NCBI GenBank assembly: GCA_017165825.1
Contig: CM029379.1
Coordinates: forward strand, 16,843,054-16,907,053
Reading direction: 5' to 3'
Length of the DNA: 64,000 nucleotides
From: Hepsetus odoe
Lineage: Eukaryota; Chordata; Actinopteri; Characiformes; Hepsetidae
The notes under the pieces: model-generated
The model's input: the letters and a program-made list of their open reading frames with translations, nothing else
Told to the model about the DNA's origin: nothing
Database searches by the model: none
In this document: piece after piece, positions 1-12,180 of the stretch
How the letters are laid out: every line of letters starts with the position of its first letter
How positions within the stretch are numbered: the stretch's first letter is position 1
Position numbers and translations under genes: made by a program

Positions 1-424
1 AAGAAAGACAGGCTCTTTGGAAGCAAATTATGAAGAAAGGAGAAATGATTAAAGACTTTTGCACAGGACTTTATATGTAAATAGTTCCATAAAAAACATT
101 ATAGAGGGAAGAATAAAAGAACATAAAAACAGCATTTAACAAAACAATGGGGAAAAAAAATATATGCACTATTTTTTAAATACTTTAAACTGAAGCAAGC
201 TTGTGACATTATCAGGTTGGGTCCATTGTGTATAAAGTTTTTATAAAGATACAAATTTTTTTCTGATCTGTTCATTTGAGGCTTTGGCACAGATCTGTTG
301 TTTCCAGATTTTTTACTTAAACACAATTTTAACACCAGTTGTGAAGATTTTTAAACAGGATTATGTTTATTGATGGCATCACTTTTTCTATTTAGATTTT
401 AATTCAGTCTTTATCTTTCACCAG
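1..424 (+). other. fhdc1 intron fragment
   Basis: AT-rich sequence ending in the acceptor TTTCACCAG. No exon, repeat or conserved motif was seen. Confidence 0.7.
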
Positions 425-486
425 ATCAGCATCTTGGATTCTAAGAGAGGGATGAACGTGGGGATTTTCCTAAAGCAGTTCAAGAA
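425..486 (+). CDS. fhdc1: fhdc1 exon A (FH2)
   Basis: Encodes ISILDSKRGMNVGIFLKQFK plus two bases of the next Lys. The acceptor is the AG at 423-424 and the donor GTAAGT starts at 487. This is the first exon visible; it matches the FH2 segment in which formins read LDxKRsxNxxIFLKQF. Confidence 0.93.
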
Positions 487-3400
487 GTAAGTAACCGATT
501 CTGATATAGATTCGTTATGCGTGTGTGTGTGTGGGAAAGTGTGTGTAGGGTGCAGCTTCGGAGACGCCTGGGATTTCTGTTTGCTCAGGCATTATTTAAC
601 GTTTCCGTTCTTCCATGTTATCTCAAACATTTCTTAAAGAGTTCAAACACAATGAAGAAGCGATTAATACCATTCCATTTACGCAGGCCGTGTTAAGTCC
701 TAACAATGCAATTTGACATTAATTTGTTAAGCATTGTTGGTTCTGTCGGTTCTGTCAGTCAGGCTACGGAACAGTCGGTGAATCATGAAGTCATGAAAGT
801 GTAATAATTTACCGGATGTTGTAACACACAACTGGAGGCAAAGTATTTCTTGTTGGGGTCTCTAGTGGCAGGATACTCGGCTACAGATCAAGCTGTCACA
901 GGTTCAAGTCCCACCTCCAGCACTAGCACCACTGGGTTCCTGAGCAAGATCCTTAACCCCGAGTTTCTCCAGGGGGACTGTCCCTGTAATCAGGAATCGT
1001 AAGTTGCTCTGGGTGAGAGAGTCTGCTAAATACCGAAAATGTTAATGTTTCTTCAGCTTCACGTTTGTGCACGTTTTTATATGGTTTATACTCTCAATTT
1101 TTATCCATATCATTTTTTGCACATCATTTTGCAGTTGTGCAATCTGTTTAGTGCATGACAGTCTTAACTGATAATGTTCATATCATCTGAAACTGTGAGA
1201 TATTTGGAAAATGTTGCACCATTGCATCACTAGTTAGAATTTGCTCGAAATACAGTACTGTACAAATGTTTTAGGCAGGTGATTCATCAATCAACAAAAT
1301 GCAGTGAAGGAACAAAAGAGAAACCACCCTTTGCCTTCAAAACAGCATCAATTCTTCTAGGTACACTTGCACACAGTTTCTGAAGGAGCTCGGCTGGTAG
1401 GTCGTTCCAAACATGACTGTGTTTCAACCTCCGTGTGACATTGATGATCATCAGCACCTGTTTGGTAAAACTGGTTGATCATACACCGACTATAATCCTA
1501 CAAAATCCCTGACTTTGTGCAAGTGTACCTAGAAGAACTGATGCTGGTTTGAAGGCAAAAGGTAGTGACACCAAATATTGATTCGATTTAGATTTTACTT
1601 TTGTTCGCTGACTTTGAATTTTGTAAATTGATAATAAAAAATAAACAGTCATTATTTATTTTTCTGAAAGCATTCTTTGTTTACAGCATTTTTTCACACC
1701 TGCCTACAACTTTTGCACAGCACTGTACGTATGGACTGTAAGTTCAGTGTTGCAGTTCTTTAAAGATTTTTCCAATGAGACTTAAGAATGGTATCTTTCT
1801 GCCTCTAAATTAAATAGATTTTTGGCACTGATGAGTGACAAAGTGGAGAAATGTGGTGACGTGTTTGCTTTTGTAACCCAGCACTGTTGGGTAATGGTGT
1901 GATTGTGTGATCTAAGTTTAGGATTTTTTTTTTCTGGCATTCAAAATATCCAATCAGCTGGAGTTTGGTCAAGTGAAAGGTGTGTGAGGAAGCTTGTGGA
2001 ATAGATCAGTTCAATGACGAGGGTTTGTGTGCGAGCAGGTGCTAAATGGACAGTGTGTAGCTCCGAGCTTTGAGTAATCACAGCAGGTTTGGTTCTCCTT
2101 CTCTCTGCCTGCTGTGGAGGAAGAAATGTGCTAATTAGCTCCCAAGGTGACTCGCACCTCCCAGAGTTGGTGTAGAAACTGAATTTATAGATGCTAAAGT
2201 TGCTAAAGTTAGAAACTCTTGCATTTCTTCATAGAAAGACTTTGGGGGGGGGGGGTTACCTTTAGCCTTATGGCTCCTGTAGTTACTTCATTTACTGAAC
2301 ATGTGTTTAGGTAATCATCTATATTCCTTCTACACTCAGCTCATTTAACTGAAGGTCATCTCTGAGCGAACAGTTTTCCAGGTGACTGCAGCCAATTATT
2401 ATCACGCATTTGCATATTTATGCACCCAATTTTCCTCCCCTTTCATTCAGGTATTATACTGTAGCACTCCATCAGCCCATCAGGCGCATCAAATTAACAG
2501 TTAAGTTCTAATTAAACTGCACTGTCCATAACAGAGTCATAACAGGGCAGAGGCTAAACCTTTGAAGTGCCTCTTAAAATGTATTAGTGTTGCATTAAAA
2601 TGAACGTGTCCATTATCCAAATCCTAACATTCAGGTCAGGTTTTAGACTGACTTTACAGCGTGAAACTAGGCCGCAAGTTGCATGAAACATGATTTCAGT
2701 GCAGCGCATTCCTCCAGTGGGCAAAATCGCTAGCTGCATGTTTCCAAAACTGTATAATTCTGTTTAGATTGTATCATCAGATCTGTTATTTAGGGGTTCT
2801 TTTTCATTCAGTGTGGGAAAAAAAGTCTTGGGCCTCACTCTTCAAATATAAGGCAAATATGGAAAATAATTGTGCATGGGGGGCCGTTCAGTATGAACGT
2901 AGTAACCAGCTGAACCTTTCTTTGAGAATATTGTGTGTGTTGTGTGTATTTAAAGAACACTGGCGACTTTAAACCCAGTAGAGAGAATAAAAAGCCTAGT
3001 TAATCATGCAGAGTGTAAAAAGTGGAGTACAAATCATTGAACAGTGGTACATTAACTTATGAGTGTCCCAACTAACGCGTTTTTCGAGATACGAGCCACC
3101 ACTTTTTTTTTGCTTTGAGTTCAGAGCTAAAATTCGGGTTACGAGCCAGCTTCAGATACCGACCCTCAGATGGCGCAGTGAACAACATCCGCCCAGCATC
3201 CCGTGTCTCCCTCGTTCACTTTAAGCGGTTCGCTGCAGTGGAAGAGTCAGTGTTGTGCTCGCATTTGTGCTAGCAGATATTTAGCAAAGCTTCAATTTTC
3301 CAAACGTGTCCGAATAAAGTTAGTGTGAAGGACAGTGCTGAGAAGAAGAAGCGGATGATGTGCATTGAATTAAAGAAAGAAATGATTGAAAAACATGACC

Positions 3401-6400
3401 GAGGTGTGCGTGTAGTCGTCTTGGAGAAGCAGTACGAGCGCAGCACTTCTACACTCTGCACCTGAAACAGACACATTGTACAGGTTTTTATGGAAAACCG
3501 CCCATGAAAGTGAGGAAAGCTTGGAGAAACGGGCAGAAATCAGCGAATAAGATTCAGTTATTCAGCCTTTCTCCCCCACCTTCATCAGCATCTTCAAGTT
3601 GTCAGATCTCCCAGGAATATGCTGTACATTATACTTAATAAAACCAGTTTATTGCCGTGCATTCTATTATATTGCGTTTTATACAATATTTGTAATTTTA
3701 TATGCAAATTTGTCTTATTTAAAAACATGGAACAAAACAAAAGCTGTGTTTTTGGGGTGTCTGGAACAGATTAATGGCATTACAATTCATTTCAGTGGGG
3801 AAAACTGATTTGGCATACGAGTAATTTGAGTTGCGAGCTCCGTCATGGAACGAATTAAACTCGTAAGTCAAGGCACCACTGTACTCATGTTTTCTTAACA
3901 TATTTTTTGCCACCGCTGGAGCTTTTGTTTGCAATTTGATTGATTTTATATTGAAATCACAGTCTGAAAGAGTGCCGTTTTAAAATCAAAGTGGCTGTAT
4001 TTAAAACGATGGCCTGTATTGTTATATTGAAACAATAATATTGGAGCAGTTTGATAATTATGAAAGTGTATTAAGCATCTGATTTTCACCGTGTATATCC
4101 AATACTAGACCGAAACATGCTCCCTCTAGTGCATACAGTCGTCCCTCATTACTCTGGTCGATTATCTATACTGCCTGAGCTCAGATGAATTGTCTACTGT
4201 TTACTGAGCAGAACCTTCTGTCCCTCAGGTCTAATCACACCATAGTAGAGGATATACGGCTTGGCATCAGTAAGCAGTATGGAGCCGAAAAACTCAAAGA
4301 ACTGCAGAAACTGCTGCCGGAAGCAGAAGAGGTGAGACATTGAGGGTGGAAAGACACTCGGCTCTGGACCAAGAGGTTGTAGGTTCAAATCCCACCTCCA
4401 GCAACACCGGGTTCCTGATCAAATCCTGAACCTTAAACTGCGAGACAGGGGTTAGAGTCCCAGACCAGTAGGTTGCCCTGAGGTACCCTTAAGCAAGGTG
4501 CCGTCCTCATCACTGCTTCCCAGGCACTTTAAACAGCTGCCCCCTGCTGCACAGTGTGTGTATAGGTGAAAACTAGAGGCTGCATTTCATTGTGTCTCAC
4601 TGGGTGCTGTGATCATGATGAAAAAAAGGTAGTCACTTTCACTTCATATTCTCTAAACAGACTGTATTCATTATAAACCAATGTAATGTACAGCAAGCTG
4701 GTATTGTTGCACCAAAGGACTGCACAATATGCCGATTTATAATTATGTGGCACATCGTATGGCTTCAGCACGTAAATGAGCCAGTTGATGTTTCCACCAA
4801 CCAGCTGATATTTTATTGGGTGCTGTAAATGACTTTTAAAGAGTTCCCCTAATTTTGGTGCGAATCAAGTGATGTAATGCTCTTTTCCTAACATATAGAT
4901 CAAGAAACTGAGGGAGTTTAAAGGAGACCCTGCAAAGCTGACCCTGGTTGATTCTTTCATGTTCCTGCTGATCCAAGTACCACGGTAACTTCAAACATCA
5001 TGAAATTTCCAGATACATAATCTACATTATATTTTTTTCCTGAAGTTCAAGACATTTTGGTGTCTTGCAAAAGCATTCACCCCCCCCTTGGCTTTTTTCA
5101 TGTTTTGTTGCCTCACGACCTGGAATAAAAATGGACTGTTTGAGAGTTTGCACCATTTCATTTACAGAACATGCCTACAACTTTAAAGATGGTTTTTTTT
5201 TTTATTGTGAAGCAAACAACAAATAAGATAAAATAACAGAAAACCACAGCGTGCATCACTATTCAGTACTTTGTAGAGCCACCTTTTGCAGCAATTACAG
5301 CTGTAAGTCGCTTTGGATAAGCCTCTATGAGCTTGCCACATCTTGCCACTGGGATTTTGGCCCATTCCTGGCAAAACTGCTCCAGCTTATTCATATTTGA
5401 TGGTTTTCGCTTGTGAATAGCAATCTTGAAGCCTGACCACAGATTCTCAATTGGATTGAGGTCTGGACTTTGACTAGGCTATTCCCACACATTTAAATAT
5501 TTCCCCTTAAACCACTGTTGTGTTGCTTTAGCAGTATGCTTCAGGTCAATGTGCTGCTGGACGGTGAACCTCTGTCCCAGTCTCACATCACAGGCAGACT
5601 GACACTGGTTTTGCTCAAGAATATCCCTGTATTTAGCACCATCCATCTTTCCCTCGACTCAAACCAGTTTCCCAGTCGCTGCTGATGAAAAACATCTCCA
5701 CAGCATGATGCTGCCACCACCATGTTTCACTATGGCGATGGTGTTCTTGGGTTGATGGGATGTGTTGGGTTTTGCGCCGGACATAGCATTTTCCTTGGTG
5801 GCCGAAAAGTTCAATTTTAGTCTCAATTTTAGTCTCATCTGACTTTCCTCCAAACATTTGGGGAGTCGCCCACATGCCTTTTGGCAAACTCAAAACATGC
5901 CTTCTTATTTTTAATGTTAAGTAATGGCTTTTTTCTGGCCACTCATCCTTAAAGCCCAGCTCTGTGGAGTGTATGGTTTATTGTGGTCCTGTGGACAGAT
6001 TCTCCAGTCTCTGCTGTGGAACTGCATCTCCTTCAGGGTTACCTTTGGTCTCTGTGCTGCCTCTCTGATTAATGCCCTCCTTGCCCGGTCTGTAAGTTTT
6101 GGTGGGTGGCCGTCTCTTGGCAGGTTTGTTGTGGTACCATGTTCTTTCCATTTTAAGAAGATGGATTTGATGGTGCTCCGGGGGATCATCAAAGATCTGG
6201 ATATTTTTTTATGACCCAACCCTGACTTGTACTTCTCAACAACTTTGTCACTGACTTGTTTGGAGAGCTCCTTGGTCCTCATGGTGTGATGCCTCTTGCT
6301 TGGTGGTGTTGGGGCCTCTGGGGCCTTTCAGAAAAGATGTGTTTATACTGACAGATCAAGTGACACTTAGATTGCACACAGGTGGACTTCACTTCAGTAA

Positions 6401-9400
6401 TTATGTGACTTTTGAAGGTAGTTGGTTGCACCAGGACTTTTTAGGGGCTTCATGGCAATTTAAAATTATTTCTTATATATATTTTTCTCATTTCACTTCA
6501 CCAACTTAGACTATTTTGTGCAGATCCATCACATAAGATAAAGAAACATTTAAATTACAGGTTGGAATGTAACAAAATAGGTAAAAAGTCAAGGGGGTGA
6601 ATACATTGGCAAGGCACTGTATGTAAATGACATCTGTTCTGATTGGATGATTCCTTCAAAGTGAACAGAAGCAACACTACTTTTGAAAAGCGGTCTATTA
6701 GGGCTTCATAATATGGACAAAATAATATGATTCAGCGTTCAATACACTCCATCCATGCATGCAAAAGCAGCCATTTTTCAAACATCGGAAAACCACACGT
6801 CTATATACTTCTCATTATTCAGCTCTGAGCGTTTACACTGTGTTTACCTCTTTGCTGCTTTTTGAATGAGCTACATACTTATCAATCTTAAAGACACGGC
6901 CTATTTGATTAAAGGGATAAACATAATCTGGAGGTCGTTCAGGTAAGAATGTATAGCAATAAATTAGGATTTATTTTTGGTACACAAACATCAACAAATG
7001 TCCTGATAAGAAAATGCAGTATTATCCCTGTAAAACTCTTTAAAACGTGTAGAATCGCTGTCTTTAATGGATAAATATTGGCTGAATCATTTGCTGGAGC
7101 TGTGATTTGTTAGAGGCTAATTTGGATATTGTAGCCTTCAGGGTTTTCAGTATTGAGAATAATACTGCAATATTTACAGACAGTTTATTTTTAACAGTTT
7201 TTGCAAAGCAAAATCAAAAGACTATTACTTCATAAGAGAGTGAACACCCTTTTAATATGCCTTATTTTTAGAAGATACATTAAATGATCAAGGTGCCGTC
7301 CCTGTCGGTTCGCTCCTCCCTGTGATGGGCTGGCGACCTGTCCAGGGTGTGTCCCCCGTCCTTCGCCCTGTGTGAGCTGGGATGGACTCCAGCATCCCCC
7401 CGCGACCCCGCTTAGGACAAGCGGCCTAGAAAATGACTGACTGACTGACATTAAATGATTAGGCGCCCACATAAAATTGTGTTCTTAGTGTTGGAAAAAC
7501 CCCGTATTTCATTTTGGGTTTTTTTTTATAAATGACCTGGTGTATAAAATTCCAACTGCTTTTTATAGCCTTAGCATTTTTTGATAAATGAACCAGAAAT
7601 GCTCCAGAATAAAATCTTAAATTAACTTCCATTAAAAGGAAAGAAAGGTTTCACTCTCACCTGTGACGGAACTTCAAGCTTTAGTTCAGCGACATTCATT
7701 CATATCAGGCCATGAAATGCACAGCTTTAAAGTGCATATGGTGTGTGTGTGTGTGTGTGTGCGTGTGTGCGTGCGTGTGTATTTGAATCCCTTACAGCTT
7801 CGACGTGCGGATCGAGGCCATGGTGCTGCAGGAGGAGTTTGCCCCGTCGTGTGTGGTGATGAGTCGTGAGATTAACATCGTACGCCTGGCCACTGACGGT
7901 AAGAACAGCCAAACACACGCCGTCACGACACACAGATGTGGAAGAGTAACCCAGATCTGGAAGCGTAAATGGATACGCACTGTTGTGCCCGAACAGCATC
8001 TCAGAGGAATGGAAAGACGGGCAGATAGATTACAGTCCAGGAGATGTGTCGGGTTGAGTGAGATGATTGAGAGATTAGGAGAGAGAGGAAGATGGGAGGT
8101 GGCTACATGAACAGAAAGTCCATTCCATGTGTTTCAATTGGTGCAAGCAACGTTTTTGAAGAAGTAAACCTTTTAAAAAGAAAAGGATGAGCTCTTCCCT
8201 GGTGGGCTTCTGTCATACATGCATTTTATCTTTCTGACCCCTAAAATGTGTCAGTTTATCTAAGAAATAAGAAAAGTGCTTTCAGAAATGCTTTCAGAAG
8301 TGCTTTCAGTTTCTTCGCATTATGCCTTGTGAGAGCTGAGATAGGCTCTAGCACCCCAGCGACCCTAATTAGGACAAGCTATGAGAGTGACAGAGTGAGA
8401 GAGTGAAATTGAGTGAGAGTGAAATTGAGTGAGTGAGTGCGTGTATGAGCAAGAGAGTGAGTTCCATAGATTTTTTTTACTACAGAATAGTTAAAGTGGC
8501 TTATAATGTTTCTTTTTTCTGTGCTGTTTTAATGCTAATTACAGCCATTTATTGAAGCACTCTACACTATTAAAGGACCCCATATTTAAAACTAACCCTG
8601 TCCCTAAATTAGAGATATTTTAGTTTTAAGCCTGTTTGGACCCCAAAAAAAGCATTTAAAATTCCAAACATTTTCTTTTTCTTTAGCAAGCAAATAATGT
8701 TTATGAAAAAACTGTTATTTGTACTACTTTGTTGTTGTTGTTTTTTTGTCCAAATGATGAATTTAAGATCTTCCTGGCATATAAATACAATGTGTGGATG
8801 TTTCTACTGTTATTATCTGCATGCATTGGTTTGTGATAATCAGAAGCACTGCCAACTGAATTTCCTTCCATCAGCTCAAATAAACCCACACTCCATTCCT
8901 CCAGTGTCAGTGGATTTGAAGCGTAAGGAGTGGACCAATAGCAGAGCGGATTTTCCTGAGGGCTCCGCTCTGAGCTGCGTAGGGTGTTTTTGCTGAGTCA
9001 CCCCCTTCATCCCTAAACCACACTGGACATCGCTGTCTTGCAAATACATGGCCTTTGATTTTTTCATCGTGCTACAACACTGACACGTTACTCTCAGTTT
9101 GCATTTGGCCCCTGAAGAGGGTTTTGTTTTGCAGGAAAGTTTCAGTTTTTCTGTAGAAAACGGGCTTCTGGTAGGACTTCCTCCCTCTGTTGTAATCTGT
9201 CAGAACGGCTCACTGTGTCGTACAAATGCAGGGTTGTATTAGGAAGCATAGATAGTTGTACAGGTACATAAAATTGTGTATCAATAATTTCACATTAAAC
9301 AGGAAGCTTTTTGACATCCATTATTTCTGAAAGATGCGTGGAATTCCTCTTGCTATAATCTCTCACTGTTTAATCCAGTTTGATATTATTTTACACTACA

Positions 9401-11436
9401 ATGCTGAATGAAAAGGTTTATCAAGATTAGAGCTGGCACTGGTCCGATAGCGGGTACCAGTACTGGACTGATACCGGCAGAAAATGCTGATATTAGTCAA
9501 TCCTGTAACAAAGCTTGCCTTAAACAGCACACACTGTGTGCTCTTGTGTTCATTGCTGTACACTTTACAACATTATAATTAACATTTCATGAACACCAAT
9601 TAGCTTCTAGTATTATATGCCTAATAATAAACACTAGAACACCAAAACATAAAATATGTGTCTGCAAACTGTGGAATACCATGAAGTTAATTAAAACATA
9701 AGAAAAAGCTAACAAAACTGCAGAGCACTGCTTTGTAAATTTTGTGCATCATTTTTTTTCTCTGTAGTAGATGAATGCTTCCACTTCCTAACAGCAATAA
9801 AAAATGCAAAAGTCGTTGCAGTAAAAGCTCCCGTCACGGCAGCGTTGTGTAATGAGACAGATTCTCTTTACTGATTGAATGTCTATTGACTTGCTCGCAG
9901 AGCTAATGACGTGTGAAGAACTCCATGCCATCCTTCACCTGGTGCTCCAAGCTGGAAACATCATGAACGCAGTAAGACCTGCTGCTTTTTCTCTCACTTT
10001 CTCTCTTTCATTTCCACTTTTCTCTTCCCTAGTTCGTCTTTTCATCTGCCTCTTACATCTCCCTCTCATCTCGTTTCCTCTTTTCTCTGAGATTCCCTCT
10101 CTCTCCCACTCCTCCCATCTTTCCATACCCTACAGTCCTCCTCATTCCTCCTAATCCATCTCCGTGGCTCCAGACAGTCCATGGCGGCTGACCAGAGCTA
10201 ATGGGTTTTAAAGCGCTGGCAAGTTGCTGACAGATGTGCCATTTCTGCAGGGAGGTTATGCCGGCAATGCTGTGGGCTTCAAGCTGTCCTCACTGCTTTC
10301 CTTGGCGGACACCAAGGCCAACAAGCCAGGCATGAACCTGCTCCATTTCGTTGCTCTGGTGAGTGGAGTGGTAGGAGTGTTGATGTAAAAAGTTCAGTGT
10401 TCTAAGATATATATAAATACAAACACTAGCTTTCAAAAAGTTTGGAAACTTTTGCCATTAAGCATGTTTACATCAGTAAAAGGACTAATCAGAAATCGAT
10501 AGACAAAGTGTTGCAATCTCAATGACGAACAGGAAACTCCAAGGCCTTATAAAGCTATAAATATTAGAAAACTTATTCAGCAAGCTGTAGATTTTCCACA
10601 GTGAGTTTTTGACTCTTAAACCTGCTTTTGAGAGCATCACTAAAAAAGAGGAAACCCACACTAGCACAATCTCACAAATGCATGTTTGTAGTTTAAGATG
10701 TATAAGCAACTTTTTTCAATAAAATGTTTTTGTTAACTGTGTATATATTTTCATTAATTAGGCATCAAAATAATGGACCTTAACAGCTCTTCTTTCTTCT
10801 TTCTTAAATTTTTTGTAACTCTATATATAATATATAAATATGATATAATATATACCGTACTGTGCAAACGTTTTAGGCAGGTGTGGAAAACATGCTGTAA
10901 ACAAAGAATGCTTTCAGAAATGGAAGTGCTAATGATTTATTTTCATCAGTCAACAAAATGCAGTGAATGAACAAAAGAGAAATCTAAATCAAATCAATAT
11001 TTGGTGTGACCACCCTTTGCCTTCAAAACAGCATCAATTCTTCTAGGTACACTTGAACACAGTTTTTGAAGGAACTCTGCTGGTAGGTTGTTCCAAACAT
11101 CTTGGAGAACTAACCACAGATCTTCTGTGGATGTAGGCTTCCTCACATCCTTCTGTCTCTTCATGTAATCCAGACACACTGGATGATGTTGAGATCAGGG
11201 CTCTGTGGGGGCCAGAAGAACTGATGCTGGTTTGAAGGCAAAAGGTGAGTGACACCAAATGTTGATTTGATTAGACACTGCTTTTGTTCACTCACTACAT
11301 TTGTAAATGGATAAAATAAACAATCATTATTTATATTTCTGAGAAAGCATTCTTTGTTTACTTTGTAACCCTACACCTGCCTAAACTCTGCATAATACTG
11401 TAATGAATATATATATATATAATTTTTATGTACTTT

Positions 11437-11499
<63 letters not shown>

Positions 11500-12141
11500 A
11501 TTATAATAATACAATAGTATTGTATTGATCTAATTAAGTACATCTAAAGAAACATGTCTGTTCAGCTATCATCCTTGACATTTGATTTCCATTTTTGAAA
11601 TCTGATGAATTTAGAATGTTTTTTCATTAGAACTTTCTAGGTTATTTTAAAATGGTGTTGAATTACACACATCTAGAATTGTTCTCTTCAATTTTTCAAA
11701 TAATTTAAAATCTTTGAACTTGCAAAGATATTTATTAAAATATTTGAAAAAAAAATTCTAAAGCTTTAAACATTATGTGTGATCTGCCTTAGATTATAAA
11801 TGTTCTTCATCAACAGGAGGCACAGAAGAAGGACGAGAACCTTCTGAAGTTTCCAGAGAAGCTTATCCATGTTCAGAGTGCCGCCAGGTAATATTGTTAC
11901 CAAGCAGTGCACTTTTTATGAGCATGACCTGTTTTCAGATCTAGCATCATTGTAACCTCACACTTTACAGTTCTCTGTATGTGCCGGCTTACTGTGATCA
12001 CCCTTTTCTGCACTGTGACCTTCTTTTCCTCCCAGTGGAAATCACAACTCCAGATTCCCACTTGTATACTCTCCATTACGCTACACACTAATGTATTTTA
12101 CCTCTCTGCCCCTTTTGTCCCTTTCTTTCTTTCTTTCTTTC

Positions 12142-12180
<39 letters not shown>

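Noticed and set aside
5924..6214. 96-codon + strand frame
   Set aside because: Antisense of the Tc1 transposase pseudogene.
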